Part shown: piece after piece, positions 41,856 through 51,461 of the stretch
Layout of the letters: every line of letters begins with the position of its first letter
Numbering within the stretch: position 1 is the first letter of the stretch
Origin: Cladosporium sp. IMV 00045
Taxonomy: Eukaryota > Ascomycota > Dothideomycetes > Cladosporiales > Cladosporiaceae
Length of the DNA stretch: 64,000 nt
Reading direction: 5' to 3'
Assembly (NCBI GenBank): GCA_001931905.2
Contig: MSJI02000548.1
Coordinates: forward strand, 1 to 64,000
Program-made: the position numbers and the translations under genes
Notes under the pieces: model-generated
The model's input: only the letters and a program-made list of their open reading frames with translations
Databases searched by the model: none
Told to the model about the DNA's origin: nothing

Positions 41856-44015
41856 TCACCACCGTGCACCCGCCATGCCTTCTTCAGCGGCCTTGCCACT
41901 GACATACCTCCTGCGACTGCCATTCTCAGGAACGTAGAGTCCTTCGTCCGCAATGTCCGCGCCTGTACGGCTGATGACTCTTCCTCCATTGTAAGGCGAG
42001 TGCTTCGGAGGAGAAGGGGGGACCTCAGCCTGGAGCCCGTATCCGTTCCTGTACGGTCTGGGAGAAATCTGCGGCTCTTGAGGGAGCTGGGAGTACGCTT
42101 CGTGCTGACGGATGCCACGAGTGGCTGATGCGAGATCGCCGTACTGCTTGCCTCTGGGCGCGCCGACGGATTTGAAATTGGGGCTCTCGAGGAATTGCGA
42201 TTTGGCTTTTTGGGTGTTGGCGGTGCGGAGGCTGGGTGCGGATTCGGAGTAGACGCTCGATCCGGCGAACTGGCTTGACTGGGCGGAGGCGTTGGTGTGA
42301 GAGCGGTTGACTGCGTTTTCGTTGAGAGGCTGGCGCTCTTCGTTCCCGGTGATGGTTTCATTGTCGTCGTTATCGTCTGCGTCGGGGTACTTCTCGTAGT
42401 TGTGGTGGCTCACGTCCTGGAAGCTGTCATGACGAGGTGGACTTTGAAGGGCGATATCGTCGTTCGGCGGGGTGGGCGGGTTCATGCGCAGAGGTTGTGG
42501 CATGAATTGAGCTTCGTGGTTCGGAGGCAGGGGGGAGAGGATTGGCGAGAATCTTGCTGCGCGTTCAGGCTCGGGAGACGAGACGGGCGATGGACGAGAG
42601 AAGTTTGGCGTACGACGATGAGTTGGCGTGGGTGGTGCTGGGGCTACGAAGTTCTCGTCCCTCAGAGGTACCGTTGGCTCGTCGTATACGAACCAATTAT
42701 CGTTCAATAGAGACTCCTTCTGCTGAGATTGGGTGTGTGCATGAGTATTCGCGTACTGAGGCTGCTGATCGGCCATGTCACGAACAGAGACGGAAGATCC
42801 AGGACGAGGAGAGTGGGGTCGCTGCTGAGAGGTGTGTGGAGGAACTGCTGGGGCTGAAGCGAGGGAGCCAACGAAGGAGAACGAATCGCAGTCCCGCTTC
42901 TCTTGGGTCGCAGAAGCTGGGCGATCACTCTGTGCAAAAGATCCTCGAGTGTCACGGATGTTATGGGGTTGCTGGAATGATTGCCGATCTTCAGTCTGCT
43001 GGCGGGCCAGTTGTGCTGAGCGAGGGTTGTGAGGCGAGAAGTTATTGTCGGAGCCAATCCTGCTGTGGCGGAAGTCGATAGTGCGGTCATTGTGGCTGCT
43101 CTTGGAGAAACGCTGGTCGTTGACATTGAGGGTACTACCACTCATGTAGCCTGGCTTCTGCATCATCGACATGGCTGACGCATCAGAGTTTTTGTACTGG
43201 TGCTTCCTGCTGGTCAGGTTGTCCTCGAGTGGGTTCAGGTCGGGTGGATAGGCTGAGATCTTCCGGAAGATGATTGCCAGATATGCGCCGATTCCGATGC
43301 TGACGAGATGAAGAAATCCCACGACCGCCGAGATGATGAAAGTGGCAAACAATAGCGGGTTGGTACTGGACTCGTCCTTGTTGAAGATATTTGTCCACCG
43401 ACTCTCGGAGTTAGGATCGGCGACCCAGTTCTGGTGACCAAACCAAGAGGTGTAGACGTAGAAGGGAATAAGACCGCCGTCCATCATCATGCCGAAGATG
43501 TGGTAACTTGAGCTAGAAGCGGGTGTACGATGTTGGGGAGGATAGGCCAGGTGATAAACGCCGTAAGACGTGATGATCATGTCCCAAGCAGGCTGCATTC
43601 CTGTCAGTATCTGCTTTCGTCTGTCGCATTCTTGTTCACTTACGGGCACTCTCATGATCCAGCCTTGCGCGGTTTCCGTATTCCTCACGAAAATGACACA
43701 GAGCAAGCAGCCAATGGCGCCCAATACTTGAGCGATCCTGAATCCAAACTGTACCCATCTCACTGCAACCACTTTTTTCTTGGTGTTTGCCGGCATCGGG
43801 TCTCGTGCAGGCTGTGGCGTGACGACCATAAAGCTGTCAGGGTGCTTGTTGAAATCGATCAAGGGGCCCTCCTTCTTCGGTTTGGACATGGTGCTTTCGG
43901 CGGCGGAAATCCATGATGCTCGTGTGACCGCCTTAGGGTCGAAATCAGAGTATGGATATGCAATTTGGCGGCGAGAGGGCGGGTCGTAGAGGTAGGGTTG
44001 GTCGACACCACCCAT
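41856..44015 (-). CDS. Multi-pass membrane protein with long disordered cytosolic tail
   Basis: Start at ATG 44015-44013 (MGGVDQPYLYDPPSRRQIAYPYSDFDP); no ATG lies upstream in frame. A 51-nt intron (43643-43593, GTAAGT..GCAG with ACTGAC branch) is predicted; removed, the protein is 702 aa, retained it adds 17 residues with no stop. Hydrophobic segments: FRIAQVLGAIGCLLCVIFV, the stretch around IITSYGVYHLAY, IFGMMMDGGLIPFYVYTSWFG, and LLFATFIISAVVGFLHLVSIG plus IGAYLAIIF. The remaining ~450 residues are Ser/Pro/Gln-rich with many possible phosphosites. The four-helix layout recalls MARVEL-like fungal plasma-membrane proteins, but I cannot assign a family. Confidence 0.8.
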   Translation of the reverse strand: MGGVDQPYLYDPPSRRQIAYPYSDFDPKAVTRASWISAAESTMSKPKKEGPLIDFNKHPDSFMVVTPQPARDPMPANTKKKVVAVRWVQFGFRIAQVLGAIGCLLCVIFVRNTETAQGWIMRVPVSEQECDRRKQILTGMQPAWDMIITSYGVYHLAYPPQHRTPASSSSYHIFGMMMDGGLIPFYVYTSWFGHQNWVADPNSESRWTNIFNKDESSTNPLLFATFIISAVVGFLHLVSIGIGAYLAIIFRKISAYPPDLNPLEDNLTSRKHQYKNSDASAMSMMQKPGYMSGSTLNVNDQRFSKSSHNDRTIDFRHSRIGSDNNFSPHNPRSAQLARQQTEDRQSFQQPHNIRDTRGSFAQSDRPASATQEKRDCDSFSFVGSLASAPAVPPHTSQQRPHSPRPGSSVSVRDMADQQPQYANTHAHTQSQQKESLLNDNWFVYDEPTVPLRDENFVAPAPPTPTHRRTPNFSRPSPVSSPEPERAARFSPILSPLPPNHEAQFMPQPLRMNPPTPPNDDIALQSPPRHDSFQDVSHHNYEKYPDADDNDDNETITGNEERQPLNENAVNRSHTNASAQSSQFAGSSVYSESAPSLRTANTQKAKSQFLESPNFKSVGAPRGKQYGDLASATRGIRQHEAYSQLPQEPQISPRPYRNGYGLQAEVPPSPPKHSPYNGGRVISRTGADIADEGLYVPENGSRRRYVSGKAAEEGMAGARW

Positions 44016-44396
44016 TGTAGGCGAATACAGGCAGCGATGGACGAATGTGATAACGACGAATGCGAGCAAGACGAGAGGAATGTGAGTAAGATTGGTCGTC
44101 GTCCCACGGTATGAGACGGCGACCGTTACGGGCCATGGGTCTTACAGTATCCATGTGAACGACGTCGTTGTTGACGGTTCGTCGGTTGTCAAGGCAACTC
44201 CAATGGGGAAAACGGGGAGCGTTTGGCGGGCTGGATTTAGTTAAAGTTCAATGAAATCCGCCTAAATCCAGCCGGTGGCGTTTCCGAAGCCGGCCGGCCG
44301 CTAGAAAGTGATGCCATCTCGCATCTGATAATGTGACTTGTTTGACGTTCGATCTTCGGCCTCGTCTTTACGGAACCGCCGTCAAAGAATCAAGAG
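44016..44396. other. Divergent promoter, membrane-protein gene / ARH1
   Basis: 381 bp between divergent ATGs. An imperfect palindromic GCCGGCCGGCCGC tract is near 44289-44301. No gene was recognised. Confidence 0.5.
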
Positions 44397-46064
44397 ATGA
44401 ACATCATCAGGCGAGCACCATATGTGTGCAGCGGATGTCGCAGCAGCTATGCGCCTCGGCGTATCAGCTCCCTGTACGGTATCCAGCGGTACAGCACCAC
44501 GACTGACCGTCGGCCTATGCGCCTCGCGGTAATCGGTTCTGGACCAGCAGGCTATTACACTGCCTTCCGGATCATGAAGAAGATGCCAGAGGCTTACGTC
44601 GACATGTACGAGGCACTCCCAGTGCCATATGGTCTGGTGCGATTCGGCGTGGCGCCAGACCATCCTGAAGTAAAGGTAGGTCGACTTGCTACCTGCAAAT
44701 CAGTGGGTAGGACTGATCGCTCATAGTTCGTCTAGAAAAGTTCAGAAAACCTCGACGACGTGGCTAAATGGCCAAATTTCAACTTTGTCGGCAATGTCTC
44801 CATTGGAGACGCGCCTGGACGGCTACCATTGAGAACGATCGCGGAAAACTACGATGGAATGCTCTTTGCGTATGGAGCCTCAAGAGATAAGAAGCTCGGA
44901 GTACCTGGAGAAGATTTGAACGGTGTAGTCTCTGCGAGATCTTTTGTGGGCTGGTATAATGGGCTACCCGAGTACGAACATCTCAACCCGGATCTTCAGT
45001 CGGGAGACACTGCGGTTATCATCGGACAAGGAAATGTTGCATTGGATGTCGCACGCATTCTGTTGGCTCCATTGAGTGTTCTAAGAGAGACTGACATCTC
45101 CGAACAAGCAATTGAAGCCCTGAGCAAGAGTCGTGTGACAGATGTCAAGGTCATTGGCCGCCGCGGACCCCTTCAAGCACCGTATACAATCAAGGAGCTT
45201 CGTGAACTGCTGCACCTGCCTGGCGTCGGCTTTGTGCCGCCTCCGGAAGGATGGGATGATCTGATTGGAATCAATCGCAAAGAGCTCCCCCGACAACTCA
45301 AGCGCATCGCTGAGCTGCTAGAGAAGGGCTCCAAGACGCCGATGGACCAGGCGCAGAAAGCGTGGCAGCTCGGATATCTGCGCTCTCCTGCAGAGTTCCT
45401 ATCCACAGACGGCAAAAATCTCAGCGCTGTTGGCTTTGAAAGAACAGAATACGTCGCAGACCCTGTGTCTGTCCTTCCCAAGGATGAAGGCCCTGCCCTC
45501 TCTGGACCACCTGCAGCGATGAACGCGATTCGCAATCTGAGGGTTCACAGCACCGGCAATAAAGCGAAGATTGACGCTTCGCTGGCCTTCCGCTCTGTAG
45601 GATATCAAAGTGAGCCTTTGCATGGCTTCGAGGAAGTGGGTATTCCGTTTGACCAGAAGCTTGGCATTATCCCCAACGACATGCACGGCCGTGTCATTGC
45701 TCCTGATCGTGGTCCTGCTCCTGGTCTGACTGCAGGTCATGTTCCGGGTATGTACTGCGCTGGGTGGGTCAAGCGTGGCCCAACCGGCGTCATCGCCAGC
45801 ACCATGGACGATGCATTCCACTCTGCGGACATCATCATGAAGGATTGGGAGGACAAGGTCAAGTTCAGTGAGATTGGCGACGGTAATTTCAGAGGCGGTT
45901 GGGACGTCGTCAAGAAGGAGATTGAGAAGAGAGGAATTCGAAGTGTCAGCTGGGCTGACTGGGAGAAGATCGATGCAGAGGAGCGTAGGAGGGGCAAGGA
46001 AAGAGGAAAGGTGCGTGAAAAGATTAGAGGCGTGGACGAAATGCTGAAGGTCCTCGACTCGTGA
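44397..46064 (+). CDS. ARH1: Mitochondrial NADPH:adrenodoxin oxidoreductase
   Basis: FAD enzyme that passes electrons from NADPH to mitochondrial ferredoxin (Yah1) for Fe-S cluster and heme A synthesis. Exons 44397-44675 and 44736-46064 (intron 60 nt, GTAGGT..CTAG), 535 aa. The N-terminus MNIIRRAPYVCSGCRSSYAPRR is a basic, acid-free matrix presequence. LAVIGSGPAGYYTA (44-57) is the FAD Rossmann loop, and PYGLVRFGVAPDHPEVK is the family signature. AVIIGQGNVALDVARIL is the NADP-binding fold, and the C-terminal AGWVKRGPTGVIASTM is also diagnostic. The codons right after the intron (KSSENLDDVAKWPNFNF) differ from the usual sequence, so the acceptor is likely but not certain. Confidence 0.95.
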
Positions 46065-46566
46065 GCGAATCGCCGTGTATTCTACAATATACTACATATA
46101 TTTTGTACAGATACACCTCAACTGAAGACATTGACCAAATAATAACTGCGGTTTTGATTGGTATGCAAAATTGTAAGCCAAGAGTATGAGGCGGATCTCC
46201 AACACGCAATTTCACCGTCAATGGTTCGATATCACTGATCTGAGTGGGCTAACGATCATCAAACGACTGTATCTACCTTTTTGCAATCAATCAACAACGA
46301 AAAAAATGGATTTAAGCGAACTTCACAGACACTAGGCAATAGATATAGCCAAGAGCCAATCAGAAAAGCGCAAACCCGAGAGCGATGCTGACGCATACGA
46401 AACGAAGTTAAGCTTCGTTTCTTCCTTCAGCTGAAGCTGATGGAGCTCCAAGCGACGACCTCCTACGAGAGTAATTAAAGGCCGTAAATCCCCCTCTTGC
46501 GAAAAGGTAATTACACTGTTCAAAGCAAAACGTTTCAATAGTTGTCATTTCTCTTAATGAGCAGAC

Positions 46567-48457
46567 ATGTCTTCCCTCTTCCTCGTCATTGCAGGGCTTC
46601 TGGCCCTGTATTTCGTCAGGTTCCCATACAATTTGGTCCGAAACTACATTACTGCTCGCAAGACAGGTCTGCCAATTGTGGTAGTACCGATAGATCAGAA
46701 CCACTTCATTTGGATGGTGATTTCTGTGCCTTTGCGGCCTTTGCTGAAGGTGGGTTTCACTGGACTTGCTCCAACAACATCGAGGTGCAATATAAACACG
46801 AACAACGAATGGCGATCATTCTGTACACAATGCCTTGCGGCTAACATTCGCTCTTCAGAAAGCCCTCCCGGAATCGATCTACAAACGACTTGCTATCACG
46901 ATCTATGGCTGGGAGTTCCACGAAAAGCTTAGACCTTTCGAGGAGTACGGCAAGCCTCAAGGCAACGAGAAGACGTTCTTTCTCGTCACATGCGGCCAGG
47001 CCGAAATCAACACATGCGACCGCGAGATCGCGAATGAGATCACTCGTCGGCCCCGCGACTTCCGGCAGCCAGGACTCAATGCTCTTTTCATGGGCCAATT
47101 TGGCCGCAATATCATCACAGACAATGACGAAAAGTGGGCTAAGCAACGCAAGGTCGTTGCCAGCGTGGTCAACGAACGTATCTCGAAAACAGTGTTTGGT
47201 GAGAGCGCTCGACAGACTGATGGATTGCTCGCTGAGGTCTACGATGATGCTGATGGCGTCACATCTGACACCAATCAGCTGTTCGATATGATGAAGAAAA
47301 TCACGATCAACGTACTTTCTGGTGCGGGCATGGGCAACTGCGTGGAATGGAAGAGCAGCGAAGAAGAGAAGCCTCGCGAGGGCTACAAGATGACCTACAT
47401 CGAAGCCTGCAAAATGGTCATGGATGCTGTTGTTGGTCCCATCATCCTGCCGCTGTCGCTCATGAACAATTGGCCAAAGTTTCTGCCCGGTCACGGTTAC
47501 TTGAAGAGTCTCGGCAATGCTATGAAAGAGTTCCCGGCACACACTAAGCATCTGATTGAGCAAGAAAGACAACGTGCTAGTGTACACGGTGGCGGAGCGA
47601 AGAGCAATATTATGAGCCAGTTGCTGCAAGCTTCAGAAGGAGATGCAAAAGCCGGCAAGGCGCTTTCTGAGGAAGAAATGCTCGGAAACCTCTTCATTTT
47701 CACCGCGGCCGGATTCGACACAACTGCTAACACACTTTCGTATGCTCTGGTCCTCCTCTGCCGCTACCCGAAGTGGCAAGAATGGGTACACGAGGAGATT
47801 GACAGCCTCATCCCTTCGGATTCGGGGGAACCCCTTGACTATGTCGCGATCTTTCCCAAGGTTGTGCGCATCATGGCAGTCATGTTCGAGACGCTTCGAA
47901 TGTATGTCCCTGTCATACATCTTGCCAAAGAGACATCCGCGCCACAAGTGATCGAAACGAGCAAAGGAACATACAATATTCCTGCAAACTGTACCGCCTA
48001 CGTGGACACCGTTGCCGTGCATCTCGACTCCAGTGTTTGGAGAGACCTCAACAAAACTACGGCGGACGGCCCTGCCAGTGACAGCAAGCCTGACGAGTAT
48101 CATTTCCGCCCGAATCGCTGGGTGAATCCGGCAGGCTCACAGGCCACGTTCTTCCAACCACCCAAGGGTGCGTTCTTGCCTTGGTCTGCGGGTCCTCGTG
48201 TCTGTCCGGGTCAAAAGATGGCACAAGTAGAATTCACCTCGATCTTTCTGACTTTGTTCCGGAGACACCGCATCGAAGCAGTGCCTTTGGAGATTGATGG
48301 CCATGAAGAGACCCGGGCAGAGCTCGATGACAGACTGGACGAATTGATGAAAGATTCCATCAGCATTTTGACTTTGCAAATGCAGGGTGTGTATGGCGTC
48401 AGCGATAACAAGGTCGACGAGAATGGATTGAGAATTCGCTTTAGTAGGAGGAGATAG
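46567..48457 (+). CDS. Cytochrome P450 monooxygenase
   Basis: Microsomal-type P450, 593 aa. Exons 46567-46749 and 46859-48457; intron 46750-46858 (109 nt, GTGGGT, branch GCTAAC). The N-terminus (SSLFLVIAGLLALYFVRF) is a membrane anchor, so it is probably on the ER. The I-helix AAGFDTTANTL carries the oxygen-activation Thr; FETLRMYVPV has the ExxR of the K helix; FRPNRWVNP is the PERF-like segment. The heme loop FLPWSAGPRVCPGQ starts at residue 500, with the thiolate ligand near Cys510. Family number and substrate cannot be read. It follows ARH1 by 500 bp on the same strand, but an ER P450 would draw electrons from P450 reductase rather than adrenodoxin. Confidence 0.93.
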
Positions 48458-48592
48458 CTCCCTTCGTAGTGGACGGTGTATCAATGGTCAGCATCGTAGC
48501 TTCTGGTATATAAATGGTTTCCTCATGCTCAAACTCCACCCGTGTTTCTTGCCCTCGACTCATCCTTCCTCACAGATGTTACAGACGATATC

Positions 48593-49681
48593 ATGGCAGA
48601 AGCGTTCGACTCAGAAGACGAAGATGCAAGTGCGCATGAGTTGACGGAGCTGGAGCTGCAACAGATATACGACAACATCATGGGTGCGCCTGCAGGACCG
48701 AAGCTTCTTCTCCACACTTCAAGAGTCGCGGCCTGCCATCATCCCTTCGTGAGACCAACACCACGAGCAAGACGACAATCAAACACAAACACAAATAACT
48801 GGTATCGGCAATTCGAGCAAAGCACTCCACACGTATTCCAATTCTTCAGCGTAGGTTACGATCGCGCCCTCGATCCCTGGCGAGCCTTCGAGGAACGCCG
48901 GCCGTCCATCATGGCCTGGCTCTTCTCTCTCATCAACAAGATATGGATGACCGTTACCACGTGCATTATCGGAGTAGTCTTTGTGCTGCCACTCTTCACC
49001 CTGGCATGCATCACGACGACCGCCGCGACCGTGTTCTTGTTCATCCTGATCATCGCCAAATGCATAAGCGACGGCTCCCATCGACTCACGCAGTGGTGGT
49101 TCAGCGGCGACGACTCAAGACTAGAATGGGTCCCCGTCAGCCGCGCACGAAACAACACCGTTGCTCAGAACAATGGAGTCCGCCTTTCACGCCACGGCTC
49201 AGGCGCAGGCTCGCAGTCCTCCAACGGCACACCAAGCCGCTCCAACCGCTCAAACAGCGACGCCAGCCTCTCCAGCATGCCCAACCCTAACCGCGACTAC
49301 GAAGGCGTGGGCGGGTGGAAGACGGATCTCAATGAAACCGACCAGGCCATTTTCATGAACATGAACAGCAATAGCGGGCTGGAGTTGGGCTCGCCTTCGC
49401 GCCGTCGACGCTCCTTCGGAGCCAGCTCTGTCATCAGCAGTGGTTTCAACTCGCCAGAACTCATCAACACGCCTCTGTACGGACGCAGCAATGCTTCTGG
49501 CTCATTGCGCAGGATGTCTGGGACGGGAAGCCCGCAGAGCTATTTCTCCGTTCCGGTCGGAGGGAGCATGGTCAACATTAATTCACGTAGGAGCAGTAGG
49601 GTCTTGCTCAACAATGAGAGGGTGAGAATTGAAAAGGAGAATGGGTCTGATGCGACGGAAGATGAGACTGCTGTGGCTTGA
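48593..49681 (+). CDS. Small fungal membrane protein with hydrophobic hairpin
   Basis: Intronless, 362 aa from ATG 48593; the frame upstream lacks an ATG. An acidic N-terminus (MAEAFDSEDEDASAHELTEL) and a basic Ser/Thr stretch precede two adjacent hydrophobic helices (TVTTCIIGVVFVLPLFTLAC and TAATVFLFILIIAKC), probably a hairpin in the ER or lipid-droplet membrane. The C-terminal half is Ser/Asn-rich and disordered (GSQSSNGTPSRSNRSNSD; RRRRSFGASSVISSG). It starts 136 bp after the P450 stop. No family recognised. Confidence 0.75.
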   Translation: MAEAFDSEDEDASAHELTELELQQIYDNIMGAPAGPKLLLHTSRVAACHHPFVRPTPRARRQSNTNTNNWYRQFEQSTPHVFQFFSVGYDRALDPWRAFEERRPSIMAWLFSLINKIWMTVTTCIIGVVFVLPLFTLACITTTAATVFLFILIIAKCISDGSHRLTQWWFSGDDSRLEWVPVSRARNNTVAQNNGVRLSRHGSGAGSQSSNGTPSRSNRSNSDASLSSMPNPNRDYEGVGGWKTDLNETDQAIFMNMNSNSGLELGSPSRRRRSFGASSVISSGFNSPELINTPLYGRSNASGSLRRMSGTGSPQSYFSVPVGGSMVNINSRRSSRVLLNNERVRIEKENGSDATEDETAVA

Positions 49682-49830
49682 GAGAGATTGTTTCTTTGTT
49701 TCTATTCTGATTCTGGTCTTGAATTCGTCAAGAGATTATGTATTGTTACACTACGAGTGTGAGCATCGCTAAGCAGGGTATCCAGCACCAGATAGCTTTC
49801 GATGATTTTTACTACTTTCTTCGTCCGTGT

Positions 49831-51365
49831 TCAAAAGAGAGAAGGTCTTCTGAAGCGAAGATTGTATGTCGGGTGTGTCATTCCTTCCTCACTTTCGAGG
49901 TCGCATTGAGGCACCTCAGCCCCTTTCGCAGGCCCACGAGGAATCACCAGGATTCCTTCAGAGGTGATGTTCTGCGGTGCGGAGGGAAGAACGTAAGGCG
50001 ATACCCAAAGATTTTGATCGTGAAAGTCCGCAGGGAATAGCGGAGCTTCCACAGGCTTGATCACATCGACGGTAGTTGAATGCGCCCAAAGACCAGTTTG
50101 ACTGGTCAGAACGGGCGTCTTGGGGGTTGTAGGGTCTTCCTGCTCGAGACCAACCGGACCTGACTGGCTGATGCTTTGAAGAACCGAATCGTCGTTTGAC
50201 ACATCTCGGACCACGAACCCTGATTCAGTTGGTTCGATTGAGATGGGGAATGCACCGGGCATTGTCAGGGTGAATTCTGGAATAGACGCAGGTCCAGAAG
50301 AGGCGTCGAATCGCAGTGCGCATGTATCACCGGAGCAGGTGATTGATAGTCCTGGCGTGGCTCCCTCCGTAGACTTTGCAACACTGTCAACCTTGCCCGT
50401 ATCTTCAAGCAAGGCAATCATCCAACTGGTCAATATTGCGAGCACGAGGCAGACAAGAGCGAGAAACAACATCGTGGCAAGAGTCGCTTGGTCAGTTGTT
50501 TTCAATGTTCCTGTTCCTCGTTGAGTATTGATTGGGGATTCTTGCCTCGAGCACCATGTAATGCCCACATTAGTCGGCACTTTATACCCAGCCGTAGGTG
50601 CTAAGCACAAAGTCATTATCGCCAGCGACTTGCTGGTGTCGCTGTAAACAAAGAACAATTCTGAATCTTGCCAGAACAAAGAAACATTCATAAGAGCATT
50701 GTGAAGTGCCGTACATCTCCTGGTGACTGTCGCTTTGGTTTGTCCTGTAGCCTTGAGATTCCAAGCCTTCCGAGCATTCGTCTACAGACAAAGAATGGGA
50801 AGATCACCCTTGACAGTGTTCTCGCAGTCAGTAGTGCATCCGTTTTCGTCAACGATGTCCAGATTGTGATGTCGTGATTATGAGAGATTTGCTTTGAGAC
50901 GAGGACAGAATTCTCGGCCAGTGCCTTATCATAAGATTGGCCCACTTCTCCTGCAATCAAACACCTGGAGTTCAGACATCTCCTAGCGCATAACACAATG
51001 CAAACTGCTAGAGACGAGATAGGGAACTCCAAGATCAATGATACCGAGCGGACATTTGCATCCTGAGGTAATGGGATACTGAGCAACATAATCGCTCATA
51101 TTCTTGAGCATGAATACATCATGTAGTCGATTAAAATTTGAAATACGAGTGATGCGCTGAGAGCGTGTGAAGTGTTCAATGTTGCTATCGAGGCTGTGTT
51201 GCTCTGTTTTCGAGACGTCACTTCCCTCCGCGGGTCTGATGTCATCTTCCAGCCTGGATTCATCCTGTTCTGAAAGACAATCCCACATATCACAAGACAT
51301 ATGTCAAGTCGCTCGTTGATACTCTCGGAAATGGCGCAGATCACTTCTTGAGATCTGCTTTCCAT
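49831..51365 (-). CDS. Multi-exon single-pass membrane protein, model uncertain
   Basis: The 3' exon is open from about 50691 to the stop at 49831 and encodes a transmembrane helix (LATMLFLALVCLVLAILTSWMIALL) plus an acidic/Pro/Thr-rich tail. Upstream coding segments fit together through introns: MESRSQEVICAISE (ATG 51365-51363), intron 51322-51270 (53 nt, GTATCA..CTTTCAG), QDESRLEDDIRP... to KCPLG, intron 51044-50951 (94 nt, GTATCA..TTGCAG), EVGQSYDKALAENSVLVSKQ... A later junction, perhaps GTACGG at 50710-50705 to TTTACAG near 50640, does not connect to the last exon in a single clear phase. Alternatively the last part is a separate 286-aa protein starting at 50691. No domain was recognised. 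Confidence 0.4.
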
Positions 51366-51461
51366 ACAGCATTCCTGGAAACCACGACATGAAGGTCACA
51401 GCCAGCCACTAAAAGACAAACCAACAAAGTCTCACGCCGACTCCTACTTCCCATCGACAGC

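Noticed and set aside
44397..48457. ARH1 and P450 as a functional electron-transfer pair
   Set aside because: The P450 has an ER-type anchor and would use cytochrome P450 reductase; adjacency alone does not support pairing with a matrix enzyme.
50782..50985. Five stops in one frame, first read as a nonsense-riddled pseudogene
   Set aside because: A neighbouring frame is open through the same stretch and joins upstream by introns of 53 and 94 nt with good signals, so the stops can be explained without decay.
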